From Periweissella fabalis (GTDB lineage Bacteria > Bacillota > Bacilli > Lactobacillales > Lactobacillaceae), in NCBI RefSeq assembly GCF_012396505.1, contig NZ_JAAXPN010000003.1, forward strand, positions 100,151-164,150: a DNA stretch of 64,000 bases, written 5' to 3'. The notes under the pieces were generated by a model. It ran no database searches, had not been told where the DNA came from, and saw only the letters and a program-made list of their open reading frames with translations. A program made the translations under genes and the position numbers. Positions 1-6,471 of this stretch are shown piece by piece (position 1 is the first letter of the stretch; each line of letters begins with the position of its first letter).

Positions 1-1
1 G

Positions 2-322
2 TTATTACGGCTAATTTTAGCCGAATCATTATGTTATTTTATTATTTTTTATAGCATGTTTTTATTTTCTGGTATCCGTTGGTTTATGGATGGTAACGCA
101 ATATTAGGAATAGCAATTATGCTTTTACACATGGTAGTTATTTGTGGCTTAAATATGGCATTGATTGTGTTATTGGATTATAAATATCGGACTAGCATTA
201 TTTTTAGTATTCTTATTTTGCCCATGTTGTATCACTATATTATCGAAATACAAAGTTTACTAATTATGTATAGTCCAGTATTTGATCCACTATATCGAGC
301 TATACATGAGATTTATCGCTAA
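2..322 (+). CDS. Membrane protein, 3' part (ABC exporter permease-like)
   Basis: The reading frame is open from the left edge of the window to the stop at 320-322, so this is the C-terminal part of a gene that begins outside. An ATG at 56 exists but has no convincing ribosome binding site, so I treat the whole frame as coding. The visible part is strongly hydrophobic, with about two to three membrane-spanning stretches and a short polar tail. It lies 16 bases ahead of an ABC ATPase and in the same orientation. This suggests it is the membrane subunit, or an accessory membrane protein, of the same small export or self-protection transporter. The family cannot be named from the fragment. Confidence 0.55.
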   Translation, partial: LLRLILAESLCYFIIFYSMFLFSGIRWFMDGNAILGIAIMLLHMVVICGLNMALIVLLDYKYRTSIIFSILILPMLYHYIIEIQSLLIMYSPVFDPLYRAIHEIYR

Positions 323-338
323 ATTGTAGGAGAAAGTT

Positions 339-932
339 ATGCTTAAAGTTGAAAAAATCACCAAAAAATTTAAAGGAGTTGATGTCTTAAAAGATGTTAC
401 TTTTAATCTAGAACCTGGCCAATTAGTCCATATTCGTGGCATTAACGGGTCTGGGAAGTCTACTATATTTAAAATTATTACTGGATTATTAAAACCAGCA
501 ACAGGTACGATCATGCTCGGTGATAATGATGTTGTTGGGGCGTTGATTGAAAATCCCGGTTTTTTAGAATTTGAAGATGTACTAACCAATCTACGTTTCT
601 TAGCCGATTTAAATCATAATTATAATGAAGCTTATATTATCGAATTAATGAAAAAATTTCAATTAGATCCAGCTAACAAGCAGCCGGTTGCTAAATATTC
701 AATTGGAATGCGTCAAAAGTTAGGGATAATTCAAGCAATCATGGAAAATCAAAATATTATCTTATTAGATGAACCTACCCGAGGTTTGGATGTTGAGAGT
801 ATTAATCAATTTGCGGCACTAATTATGGAATTAAAGGCCGCTGGTAAAAGTATTATTGTGGCTAGTCATGACGATGTGGCTGCAATTACGTATGATCAAC
901 AATTACAGCTAGTTGATGGATGTCTCAGTTGA
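339..932 (+). CDS. ABC transporter ATP-binding protein (bacitracin/bacteriocin-export type)
   Basis: A 197-residue stand-alone nucleotide-binding domain. Walker A is GINGSGKST near residues 35-43. The signature region is degenerate (YSIGMRQK near residue 122). Walker B is IILLDEP followed by TRGLD, and the switch His sits in ASHDD. Short single-domain ATPases with a GMRQ-type signature are typical of drug, lantibiotic-immunity or ABC-2 type exporters. The start is supported by the AGGAG-type site just upstream. The stop codon overlaps the next gene (ATGA at 932), so the membrane subunits on both sides are probably co-translated partners. The substrate is not evident. Confidence 0.85.
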   Translation: MLKVEKITKKFKGVDVLKDVTFNLEPGQLVHIRGINGSGKSTIFKIITGLLKPATGTIMLGDNDVVGALIENPGFLEFEDVLTNLRFLADLNHNYNEAYIIELMKKFQLDPANKQPVAKYSIGMRQKLGIIQAIMENQNIILLDEPTRGLDVESINQFAALIMELKAAGKSIIVASHDDVAAITYDQQLQLVDGCLS

Positions 933-1423
933 TGAAAAGATTAGGCATAATGAGTGTATACTTTGTACTAAGTTTGGTCTTAGTCACGCTTGTACCACCG
1001 TTGGTAAGTGTGGCTCCGGTACATGATGTTATTGAATTAATTTTTGGTTATGAAAATAACCACATTTATTTAGCTCTTGTGAGTAGTTTGATATTTCTTT
1101 TTGATTATTTGACCATATTAATACCATTGTTAGATTTAGTGGTACTACATCAATTTATACATTTTCGGCAAGTTAGTCGAGCACGGATTTTACAAGCAGC
1201 CGTGAAATATATTGCACCATATTTTATTTTATTTATGTTACTAAAGTTGTATATACTTAAATTTGTTGATACACCACAAATATTTTTAACAATTGGGATA
1301 TATGGTATGCTCTGGTTGGTACTAATATACAGTGCCGTAAAAGAACAAAAGCAGACAATATGGTTAGTTATTTTAGCAGTATTATTAACTGTAAGAATTT
1401 TAATGGCCAATGTATTTTACTGA
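920..1423 (+). CDS. Hydrophobic ABC-associated membrane protein
   Basis: A 167-residue protein made almost entirely of hydrophobic stretches, with about four predicted membrane segments and no recognisable domain. It overlaps the end of the ATPase gene. Either the ATG at 920 or the ATG at 932, which forms an ATGA stop/start overlap, could be the start; the latter suggests translational coupling. A strong hairpin terminator at 1467-1500 closes the operon. By context it is a membrane partner of the ATPase. I do not recognise its family. Confidence 0.65.
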   Translation: MSQLMKRLGIMSVYFVLSLVLVTLVPPLVSVAPVHDVIELIFGYENNHIYLALVSSLIFLFDYLTILIPLLDLVVLHQFIHFRQVSRARILQAAVKYIAPYFILFMLLKLYILKFVDTPQIFLTIGIYGMLWLVLIYSAVKEQKQTIWLVILAVLLTVRILMANVFY

Positions 1424-1466
1424 AATTAACACGTTTAAGCTTCTTGTTAGATACATAAACATAGCC

Positions 1467-1500
1467 AAAAACAGCTTGGAAATTTTCCAAGCTGTTTTTT
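1467..1500. terminator. Bidirectional rho-independent terminator
   Basis: An inverted repeat (AAAAACAGCTTGG / CCAAGCTGTTTTT) with A and T tracts on opposite sides lies between the converging ABC operon and the YhgE-like gene remnant. Confidence 0.85.
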
Positions 1501-1506
1501 GTGGTA

Positions 1507-2298
1507 TTAAATTTCAGATTTATTCCCAATTTTGAACAATACCATACCGATGATTACATAGGTTGATAAAACAATCAAAGGTTGTGAAATAGCGTTACCA
1601 TCAAAGAAAGTAATATTACGAAGCAAGGTACCGGGTGCACCAGGTGGTAATAGTTGACCTAAGACGCCCCAACCGTTTGGTAACATTTCAGGCGCCGAAG
1701 CAAGGCCTGAAAGGGGATTTCCCAATAGGATTAATAAGATGGCGGCAATTCCTAAACCAGGATTACCGAGAACTTCCAGAACTCCTAGGACGAAGAAACC
1801 AGTCGCTGCGATTCCTAACATTGCACCGAGTGAAGTTAAGAAGTAATTCCCATCAAAAGTACCGATACCATATTGAATAACGCCAACAAGACCAAGACCA
1901 CCAATCAGTGAGAAACTAAGAATTGCGGCAAATTTTTGCTTTTTACCTTTAATTAAATTAGCGATGGCAACTGCACCAATCCAACTACCAAGAGCAATTG
2001 GTAAGGCCCCAGCGGCTAATCCAGTTCCTTTTGGATCAGCTTTTGGGAAGCTCTTAATATCAATAATGTTAGCTTTCTTAGTATTGATGGCTGCTAATTG
2101 TGTAGTAAGGACTTTGAGCATGCGTGGATCATTGGTTTGGCTAATTTTGCATAGCTTTCTTGGTTTGGTGTTAATAATCCAATTGGCACGTTATTAATGC
2201 CTGAGTTAACCGCGGGTAGAGAAAATGCCGTCATCATAATTGCTAATACGACAGTTAAACCCACTGTTAACGTTAAAATGAATTTCCATGTTGATTTC
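1507..2298 (-). pseudogene. YhgE/Pip-like membrane protein, frameshifted and internally shortened
   Basis: The N-terminal part (start at 2298, with an AGGAAA-type site before it) encodes a signal-anchor helix and the start of the extracytoplasmic region, reading ...PIGLLTPNQESYAKLAKP. It then runs out of frame near 2130-2150. A second frame continues (PRMLKVLTTQLAAIN...) through the DPKGTGLAAGALPIALGSW segment and about five C-terminal membrane helices to the stop at 1507. The second frame can be rejoined by one single-base change. Compared with the family as I know it, the extracytoplasmic domain also looks about 60 residues short. Members of this family are often paired with a TetR regulator, and the adjacent upstream TetR gene is also broken. 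Likely a decaying two-gene unit. Confidence 0.65.
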
Positions 2299-2397
2299 AT
2301 TTGTTTTCCTCCATTGCTGTTTTGGTAAATAAAGCATAGCAAACCGATAAATGGAGCAAAACCATCAATAAACGATAAGTGTTGGATAAAATTATTT

Positions 2398-2967
2398 CAG
2401 CATGATTTTAACTAAATTAGGCGCAATACTACGGATAATTACCGAAAATTCAGCTGGTGACTCACGAAAATCGGCTTGAATCCACGTGACAATTAAATTT
2501 AACATGACGCCTGAAATTGCTGACAAGCGTATTTTTCAGGAATGACTAATTCGCCGACAATATCGGTTTGCACAAAAAGTTGTTGTGCAAAGCTAGTTAA
2601 ACGTTCGGTGAAGCGCCCATCCGAACGGTCACTTAAATACAGCCGAATTGTTTCACGTTCAGCGTAGAGGCGCTCGATAAGAGTAGCGATACGGTGGTTA
2701 ATTAATTCTTGGTTACTGACGGCTGCAACATTGAGTTCCGATAAGAGTTAGGTTTTCAATGAATGTTAATTGAAGTTGGGACATTAAATCTTCTTTGTCT
2801 AAATAATGATCATAGAAGGTTGAGCGATTAATGGCGGCGTGCTTAATAATTAAGCTGACCGTGATTTTGGGATAGCCAACGGAACGTAATAACGTGACGA
2901 ACACTTGGCGAATTTTTTGGTCGGTTTTACGATAGCGTAAATCTTGCGTTTTATTTTTCATGGTCAT
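2398..2967 (-). pseudogene. TetR-family regulator with two frameshifts
   Basis: The first frame (from 2967) encodes a clear TetR helix-turn-helix: about 60 residues with ITVSLIIKHAAINRSTFYDHY, the usual recognition helix and its YxHF-like ending. It stops early at 2713. The next frame continues without a start through a helical segment (ELNVAAVSNQELINHRIATL...) to about 2520. A third frame continues to a stop at 2398. Joined, these give a protein of about 189 residues, the usual TetR length, so two single-base indels are the simplest reading. It is upstream of, and co-directional with, the frameshifted YhgE-like gene that it presumably once controlled. Confidence 0.7.
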
Positions 2968-2990
2968 TAGTATAGCAGAATATGTTTAAG

Positions 2991-3022
2991 AAAAAAAAGA
3001 AGCCAATTCGGCTTCTTTTTTA
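2991..3022. terminator. Bidirectional terminator
   Basis: A GAAGCC / GGCTTC stem with flanking A and T runs. It overlaps the stop of the PAP2 gene on the minus strand and lies upstream of the TetR remnant. Confidence 0.75.
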
Positions 3023-3745
3023 GATTGGTTCATGAAAGACGGTTTGAAGTTTTTTGAAGAGGGGGAAGGTAAATAAAATCCAAGCTAAACTCAATGAGTA
3101 ACCAGCTAAAATATCACTTGGGTAGTGCACACCAAGGTAAACTCGTGATAAACCAATTACCGCTATTAAGGCGATTAAAACAACTTGGACGGCAAAACGA
3201 ACAGCTTGATTTTTGATGATGTAAAAAACGATAATTGCTAAAATCCCATAGAAAATCATACTACTAGTTGCGTGACCACTGGGGAAACTAAAACCTTTGT
3301 GGTGAATTTTTGGCCGCGGGCGTTGGAAGTAATTTTTCAAAATATTAACGGCACCTAAGCTTAAAAGCATTGAGCTAATAAAAACCCAGATCGCTTCAAC
3401 ATAACGCTTGATAATAATTAAGAGGACGGCAGCAATAGTGACAAGCCAGTTATAAAGATGACCGTTACCGATTTTATCAAGATGTTTAAAAAAATGCTTG
3501 CCAAAAGGATAGCCCCCGCGGACATGGTGCATGATGGTTACATCAAAATTAGTTAACGCTTGAGGAATACTAAGAAAAAGGATTACTAATACGATAAAAA
3601 TTGCTAGTGCGATACTGCCTAAAATATTTAATGATTTTTTTTCATAGAGAACCTCGATATTAAAATGATATTTATTTGAGTATAACGGTGAAAATAGTAG
3701 AAAAATACTATTACAATAAAAATTTATATAAAAAAATACTTGCAT
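3020..3745 (-). CDS. PAP2-family phosphatase (membrane phosphatidic acid / undecaprenyl-PP phosphatase type)
   Basis: The three PAP2 signature blocks are present in order: KNYFQRPRP (KxxxxxxRP), FPSGHATS (PSGH), and SRVYLGVHYPSD (SRxxxxxHxxxD). Around them are five to six membrane helices, as in membrane lipid phosphatases such as PgpB/BcrC-like enzymes. The catalytic residues are on the outer face in this family. The start is problematic. The only in-frame ATG (3745) has no Shine-Dalgarno site. An ideal GAGG plus ATG (A at 3645, minus strand) sits one frame off, directly before a run of eight A residues (3635-3642). One extra base in that run would give a normal start, MKKK-SLNILG. The body is intact; the 5' end is either miscalled sequence or a slippery tract. 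Confidence 0.8.
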   Translation of the reverse strand: MQVFFYINFYCNSIFLLFSPLYSNKYHFNIEVLYEKKSLNILGSIALAIFIVLVILFLSIPQALTNFDVTIMHHVRGGYPFGKHFFKHLDKIGNGHLYNWLVTIAAVLLIIIKRYVEAIWVFISSMLLSLGAVNILKNYFQRPRPKIHHKGFSFPSGHATSSMIFYGILAIIVFYIIKNQAVRFAVQVVLIALIAVIGLSRVYLGVHYPSDILAGYSLSLAWILFTFPLFKKLQTVFHEPI

Positions 3746-3767
3746 AAATTATTTTTAATGGTATATT
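3740..3767 (+). promoter_or_regulatory. Promoter of the structured leader RNA
   Basis: TTGCAT (3740-3745), a 16-bp spacer, TATATT (3762-3767). It lies just upstream of the mini-ORF and overlaps the 5' end of the divergent PAP2 gene region. Confidence 0.55.
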
Positions 3768-3797
3768 TAACTGCAATAACTTGAGGAGGAGATAATC

Positions 3798-3842
3798 ATG
3801 CATAATAGTTTTATGAACATTTGGCAAAGCTGGCAAAGCTGA
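3798..3842 (+). CDS. 14-residue leader peptide MHNSFMNIWQSWQS
   Basis: The ATG is 8 bases after GAGGAGG, one of the strongest ribosome binding sites in the window. The ORF reads MHNSFMNIWQSWQS and ends at TGA 3840-3842. Two Trp codons lie in a GGCAAAGCT direct repeat near the end, as expected of an amino-acid-sensing leader peptide, although Gln and Ser are also doubled. Its location inside a structured, terminator-ended RNA upstream of a peptide-binding lipoprotein gene supports a regulatory role. A secreted signalling peptide imported by the neighbouring binding protein is a less likely alternative. Confidence 0.5.
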   Translation: MHNSFMNIWQSWQS

Positions 3843-3925
3843 AGTTGTGTGTATGCAAAGGGCATAGACACAATTTTTAGGAACTTTCTAAAAAGTGTCT
3901 ATGCCGGTGATTATCTCAAACGTTT

Positions 3926-3958
3926 AAAACCGGTTAGCAGTATGCTACCGGTTTTTTT
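3926..3958 (+). terminator. Intrinsic terminator inside the oppA leader
   Basis: AAAACCGGT(T)AGCA / TGCTACCGGTTTTT with one bulged T, followed by a run of T residues. It is positioned to stop transcription before the oppA-like gene. Confidence 0.8.
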
Positions 3959-4026
3959 ATTGCCTTTTTAGGAAGTTTTCTAATGTGTAATTTTTAAATG
4001 AAATTAGCTAGTTTAGAGGAGAATTT

Positions 4027-5814
4027 ATGAAAAGAGCAACAAAATATATTATTGGATCAGTAACAATTGGTATCTTAAGTATGGTATTAGCAGGATGTAG
4101 TTCTTCGAATACCAATAATAATCAGACGGCTTCATTAGGTAATTTAAAAATCAACTATGATAATAAAAAGCAAGCAATCAGTAACGGTACTCTCAATATC
4201 GGTTTAGTTCAAGATACTCCGTTTCAAGGAATTTTTTCACCAACATTATTAAATACGACAGCAGATAGCACATTGCTAGCGCCAACGGGAGGTTCATTAT
4301 TTAAAACAACGACGGCATTTAAAATTATTGATGGTGGGGCAGCTAATATTAAATTAGATAAGGAAACTAAAACGGCCACAATTACTTTACATAAAGGTTT
4401 AACTTGGTCAGATGGTAAAGCTGTAATAGCAAAGGATTTAGAATTTCCGTATGAAATTATCGCTAATCCTGCATATCAAGCCCAGCAATACTCTGATTCA
4501 TATGCCAATATTGTTGGTATGACAGCCTATCACAATGGTCAAACTAAAACAATTACAGGAATTACATATCCTAAAGGCCCCAATGGGAATATTCTACAAA
4601 TTAAATTTAATCATATGACACCAGGAATGTGGCAGTCAGGTTCCGGATATTATTTTGAAGGTGCCGAACCTTATCACTATTTAAAAAATATTAAACCAGC
4701 TAATTTGGCAGCATCAAAAGAAATTCGCCAAGCACCGTTAGGCTATGGCCCATATAAGGTAAGTAAGATTAATGCTGGTCAATCTGTTTTATACGTTCCT
4801 AATCCATATTATTATGGGACAAAACCTAAATTAAAGTTAATCAATGCTAGTGTTGTATCAACAGCAACTGCTCAAGCTGCTTTAAAAGATAAGAAATATG
4901 ATATTATGTATAATTTACCAACTACAGCTTACCCTGCAATTAAAGCTTTACCTGATTATGTTCAAACAGGTAACCAATCATTACGCTTATCATATCTTGA
5001 TTTTAATTTAGGACACTATGATAGTAATACATCAATGAATATCATGGATCGTAAAACCCCATTACAAAGTATTGCTCTACGTCAAGCAATAGGCTACGCA
5101 ATGAATGTTGACCAAGTTACACAAAAATTTGATAATGGTTTAAATCAACGCTTGCGAACAAGTATTGTACCAGTTTTTAAGGGTGCTATTAATACAAATA
5201 TTAAAGGCTATCCACTAAATATCAATAAAGCCAATCAACTACTTGATAATGCTGGCTTTAAATGGAATCCTAAGCATGAGTATCGTTTAACACCTGAGGG
5301 AAAACCATTCAAATTAACATTTGTATCACGAGCTAGCGACGCCAATACTGAAGCTATTTCACAAAATTATATTCAACAGTGGAAGCAAGTGGGAATTAAT
5401 GTCGGTCTTTATCATGGACGATTGACAGATTTTAATACTTGGGTCCAAATGATGATGGGGGGGACAAATAATGATTGGGATTTCACAATTGCTTCTAATT
5501 CAGGAACATCTGATCCGTCACAAATTGCCTTATTTGGTAAAGGAACCCAATATAATATTGGCCATTTTACAACCCCTAAATTCAGTCAGCTACAAGCTAA
5601 AATAGATTCTCCGGCTGCCATTGATCCAGCAGTTCGCAAACAGGCTTTATTTGAATATCAGAAGTATGTTCAAAATAACGTGCCATTTATTCCACTAACG
5701 TCTGGCTTAGATTGGATACCAGTTAATCAACGAGTAATTGGTTATACAAATGATGTTGCTGCTAGTCAAGAATTATGGGCTAATATAGCTGTATCGGCTT
5801 CAAAAACAAAGTAA
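4027..5814 (+). CDS. Oligopeptide ABC transporter substrate-binding lipoprotein (OppA-like)
   Basis: 595 residues, the usual size of SBP_bac_5 / OppA proteins. The N-terminus is a lipoprotein signal: charged MKR, hydrophobic core, lipobox LAGC with the acylated Cys at residue 24. Family features follow, such as LTWSDGKAV (about residue 125), GYGPYKV, and a late LRQAIGYAMN block. It would bind peptides outside the membrane and pass them to an Opp permease. No permease or ATPase genes are adjacent, so it is an orphan binding protein that must share a transporter encoded elsewhere. The start follows GAGGAG closely. The leader RNA at 3774-3960 probably controls it. Confidence 0.9.
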   Translation: MKRATKYIIGSVTIGILSMVLAGCSSSNTNNNQTASLGNLKINYDNKKQAISNGTLNIGLVQDTPFQGIFSPTLLNTTADSTLLAPTGGSLFKTTTAFKIIDGGAANIKLDKETKTATITLHKGLTWSDGKAVIAKDLEFPYEIIANPAYQAQQYSDSYANIVGMTAYHNGQTKTITGITYPKGPNGNILQIKFNHMTPGMWQSGSGYYFEGAEPYHYLKNIKPANLAASKEIRQAPLGYGPYKVSKINAGQSVLYVPNPYYYGTKPKLKLINASVVSTATAQAALKDKKYDIMYNLPTTAYPAIKALPDYVQTGNQSLRLSYLDFNLGHYDSNTSMNIMDRKTPLQSIALRQAIGYAMNVDQVTQKFDNGLNQRLRTSIVPVFKGAINTNIKGYPLNINKANQLLDNAGFKWNPKHEYRLTPEGKPFKLTFVSRASDANTEAISQNYIQQWKQVGINVGLYHGRLTDFNTWVQMMMGGTNNDWDFTIASNSGTSDPSQIALFGKGTQYNIGHFTTPKFSQLQAKIDSPAAIDPAVRKQALFEYQKYVQNNVPFIPLTSGLDWIPVNQRVIGYTNDVAASQELWANIAVSASKTK

Positions 5815-5824
5815 TTACACTAAC

Positions 5825-5853
5825 TTGACAATTATGAAACTAATTACTATAAT
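5825..5853 (+). promoter_or_regulatory. Consensus sigma-A promoter of rpmG-rpsN
   Basis: TTGACA (5825-5830), exactly 17 bp, TATAAT (5848-5853): a perfect consensus promoter. It is expected to be very strong unless repressed, which fits the operator immediately downstream. Confidence 0.85.
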
Positions 5854-5855
5854 TT

Positions 5856-5876
5856 AAATAGTAATTATTACTATTT
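5856..5876 (+). promoter_or_regulatory. Zur-type operator
   Basis: A perfect 21-bp palindrome centred on T5866, with half-sites AAATAGTAAT and ATTACTATTT. The core GTAAT-N-ATTAC and flanking AAAT/ATTT match the Bacillus Zur box in all but one symmetric position per half. It covers the expected transcription start of the rpmG-rpsN promoter, the classic position for a repressor. The zinc-independent ribosomal protein genes downstream make zinc control the natural reading. Confidence 0.75.
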
Positions 5877-5890
5877 AAAAGGATGAAAAT

Positions 5891-6040
5891 ATGCGCAAAA
5901 ATATTATTTTACAAAATACGGAAGCAAATGAACGAATTTACTTAACGAGTAAAAATGTTCGCAATACCCCTGATCGATTATCATTGATGAAATATTCACC
6001 AAAATTACAACGTAAAGCATTATTTATTGAAGTTAAGTAA
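5891..6040 (+). CDS. rpmG: 50S ribosomal protein L33, zinc-independent paralogue
   Basis: A 49-residue ORF ([20 protein letters not shown]...) with AAAGGA 8 bases before the ATG. The characteristic L33 elements are visible ([30 protein letters not shown]). The two CxxC zinc-ribbon motifs of the zinc-binding form are missing, so this is the C-minus type. Such paralogues replace the zinc-containing L33 during zinc starvation in Firmicutes and are repressed by Zur. It is followed after 8 bases by rpsN in the same operon, under a consensus promoter with a Zur-type palindrome. Confidence 0.9.
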   Translation: MRKNIILQNTEANERIYLTSKNVRNTPDRLSLMKYSPKLQRKALFIEVK

Positions 6041-6048
6041 GGAGTATT

Positions 6049-6318
6049 ATGGCAAAAAAATCAAAAATTGCAAAAGCAGCGAAACAAGCAGCCTTAGTGG
6101 AGCAATACGCTGCTAAACGGGCGGAATTAAAAGCTGCTGGGGATTATATTGGCTTATCAAAATTACCCCGTAATTCAAGCGCGGTACGCCTACATAACCG
6201 AGATCAGTTAGATGGTCGGCCCCATGGTTATATGCGTAAATTCGGCATGTCACGGCTTAATTTCCGCCAATTAGCCCACAAGGGTCAGATTCCTGGCGTT
6301 CAAAAAGCTAGTTGGTAG
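6049..6318 (+). CDS. rpsN: 30S ribosomal protein S14, zinc-independent (89-aa) paralogue
   Basis: 89 residues, starting [20 protein letters not shown] and ending [17 protein letters not shown], the standard S14 signature with [14 protein letters not shown] in the middle. The short zinc-binding S14 form (61 residues, two CxxC) is absent here. This longer form has no cysteine pairs. It is preceded by a good AAGGAG site and lies 8 bases after rpmG, so the two C-minus ribosomal proteins form one zinc-starvation operon that would free ribosomal zinc. Confidence 0.93.
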   Translation: MAKKSKIAKAAKQAALVEQYAAKRAELKAAGDYIGLSKLPRNSSAVRLHNRDQLDGRPHGYMRKFGMSRLNFRQLAHKGQIPGVQKASW

Positions 6319-6404
6319 GCATGAATCTCTAAATTTTAAATTATCCTGAAATAAATTAATTTTGTTTTGATATACGATAAATTTAAAGGGAACACGGTAC
6401 AATG

Positions 6405-6443
6405 AAGCGGTAGTTATCAATTGTGATAACTACCGCTTTTTTA
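6405..6443 (+). terminator. Terminator between rpsN and the PL8 lyase
   Basis: AGCGGTAGTTATCA / TGATAACTACCGCT, a 14-bp perfect stem followed by TTTTTT. It lies just upstream of the polysaccharide lyase start. It may end the rpsN operon or attenuate the lyase, since no separate lyase promoter is obvious downstream of it. Confidence 0.8.
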
Positions 6444-6471
6444 TGTATAAAAAATTTAAGAGGATTCCAAG

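Larger units (their letters stand above)
3774..3960 (+). ncRNA. Structured leader RNA with mini-ORF and terminator, upstream of oppA-like gene
   Basis: A compact transcription unit not explained by any protein family. It has a perfect Shine-Dalgarno (GAGGAGG, 3783-3789) and a 14-codon ORF (3798-3842). It then has a hairpin with an 11-bp perfect lower stem (3861-3871 with 3895-3905), which can extend by TTTTTAG/CTAAAAA above an AA bulge. A 10-bp perfect long-range pairing (GAGATAATCA 3789-3798 with TGATTATCTC 3908-3917) would close the whole domain and cover the mini-ORF start region. An intrinsic terminator follows (3926-3958). The oppA-like gene starts 66 bases after the terminator, with no obvious second promoter. 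Candidate attenuator; an independent small RNA or peptide gene is the alternative. Confidence 0.6.

Noticed and set aside
2641..2690. Half parS-like sequence TGTTTCACGT in the TetR remnant
   Set aside because: The second half does not match the palindrome, so it is not a ParB site by sequence.
3774..3960. Type I toxin-antitoxin pair
   Set aside because: The peptide (14 residues) is short and not hydrophobic, and no antisense promoter is evident; a leader or small regulatory RNA fits better.
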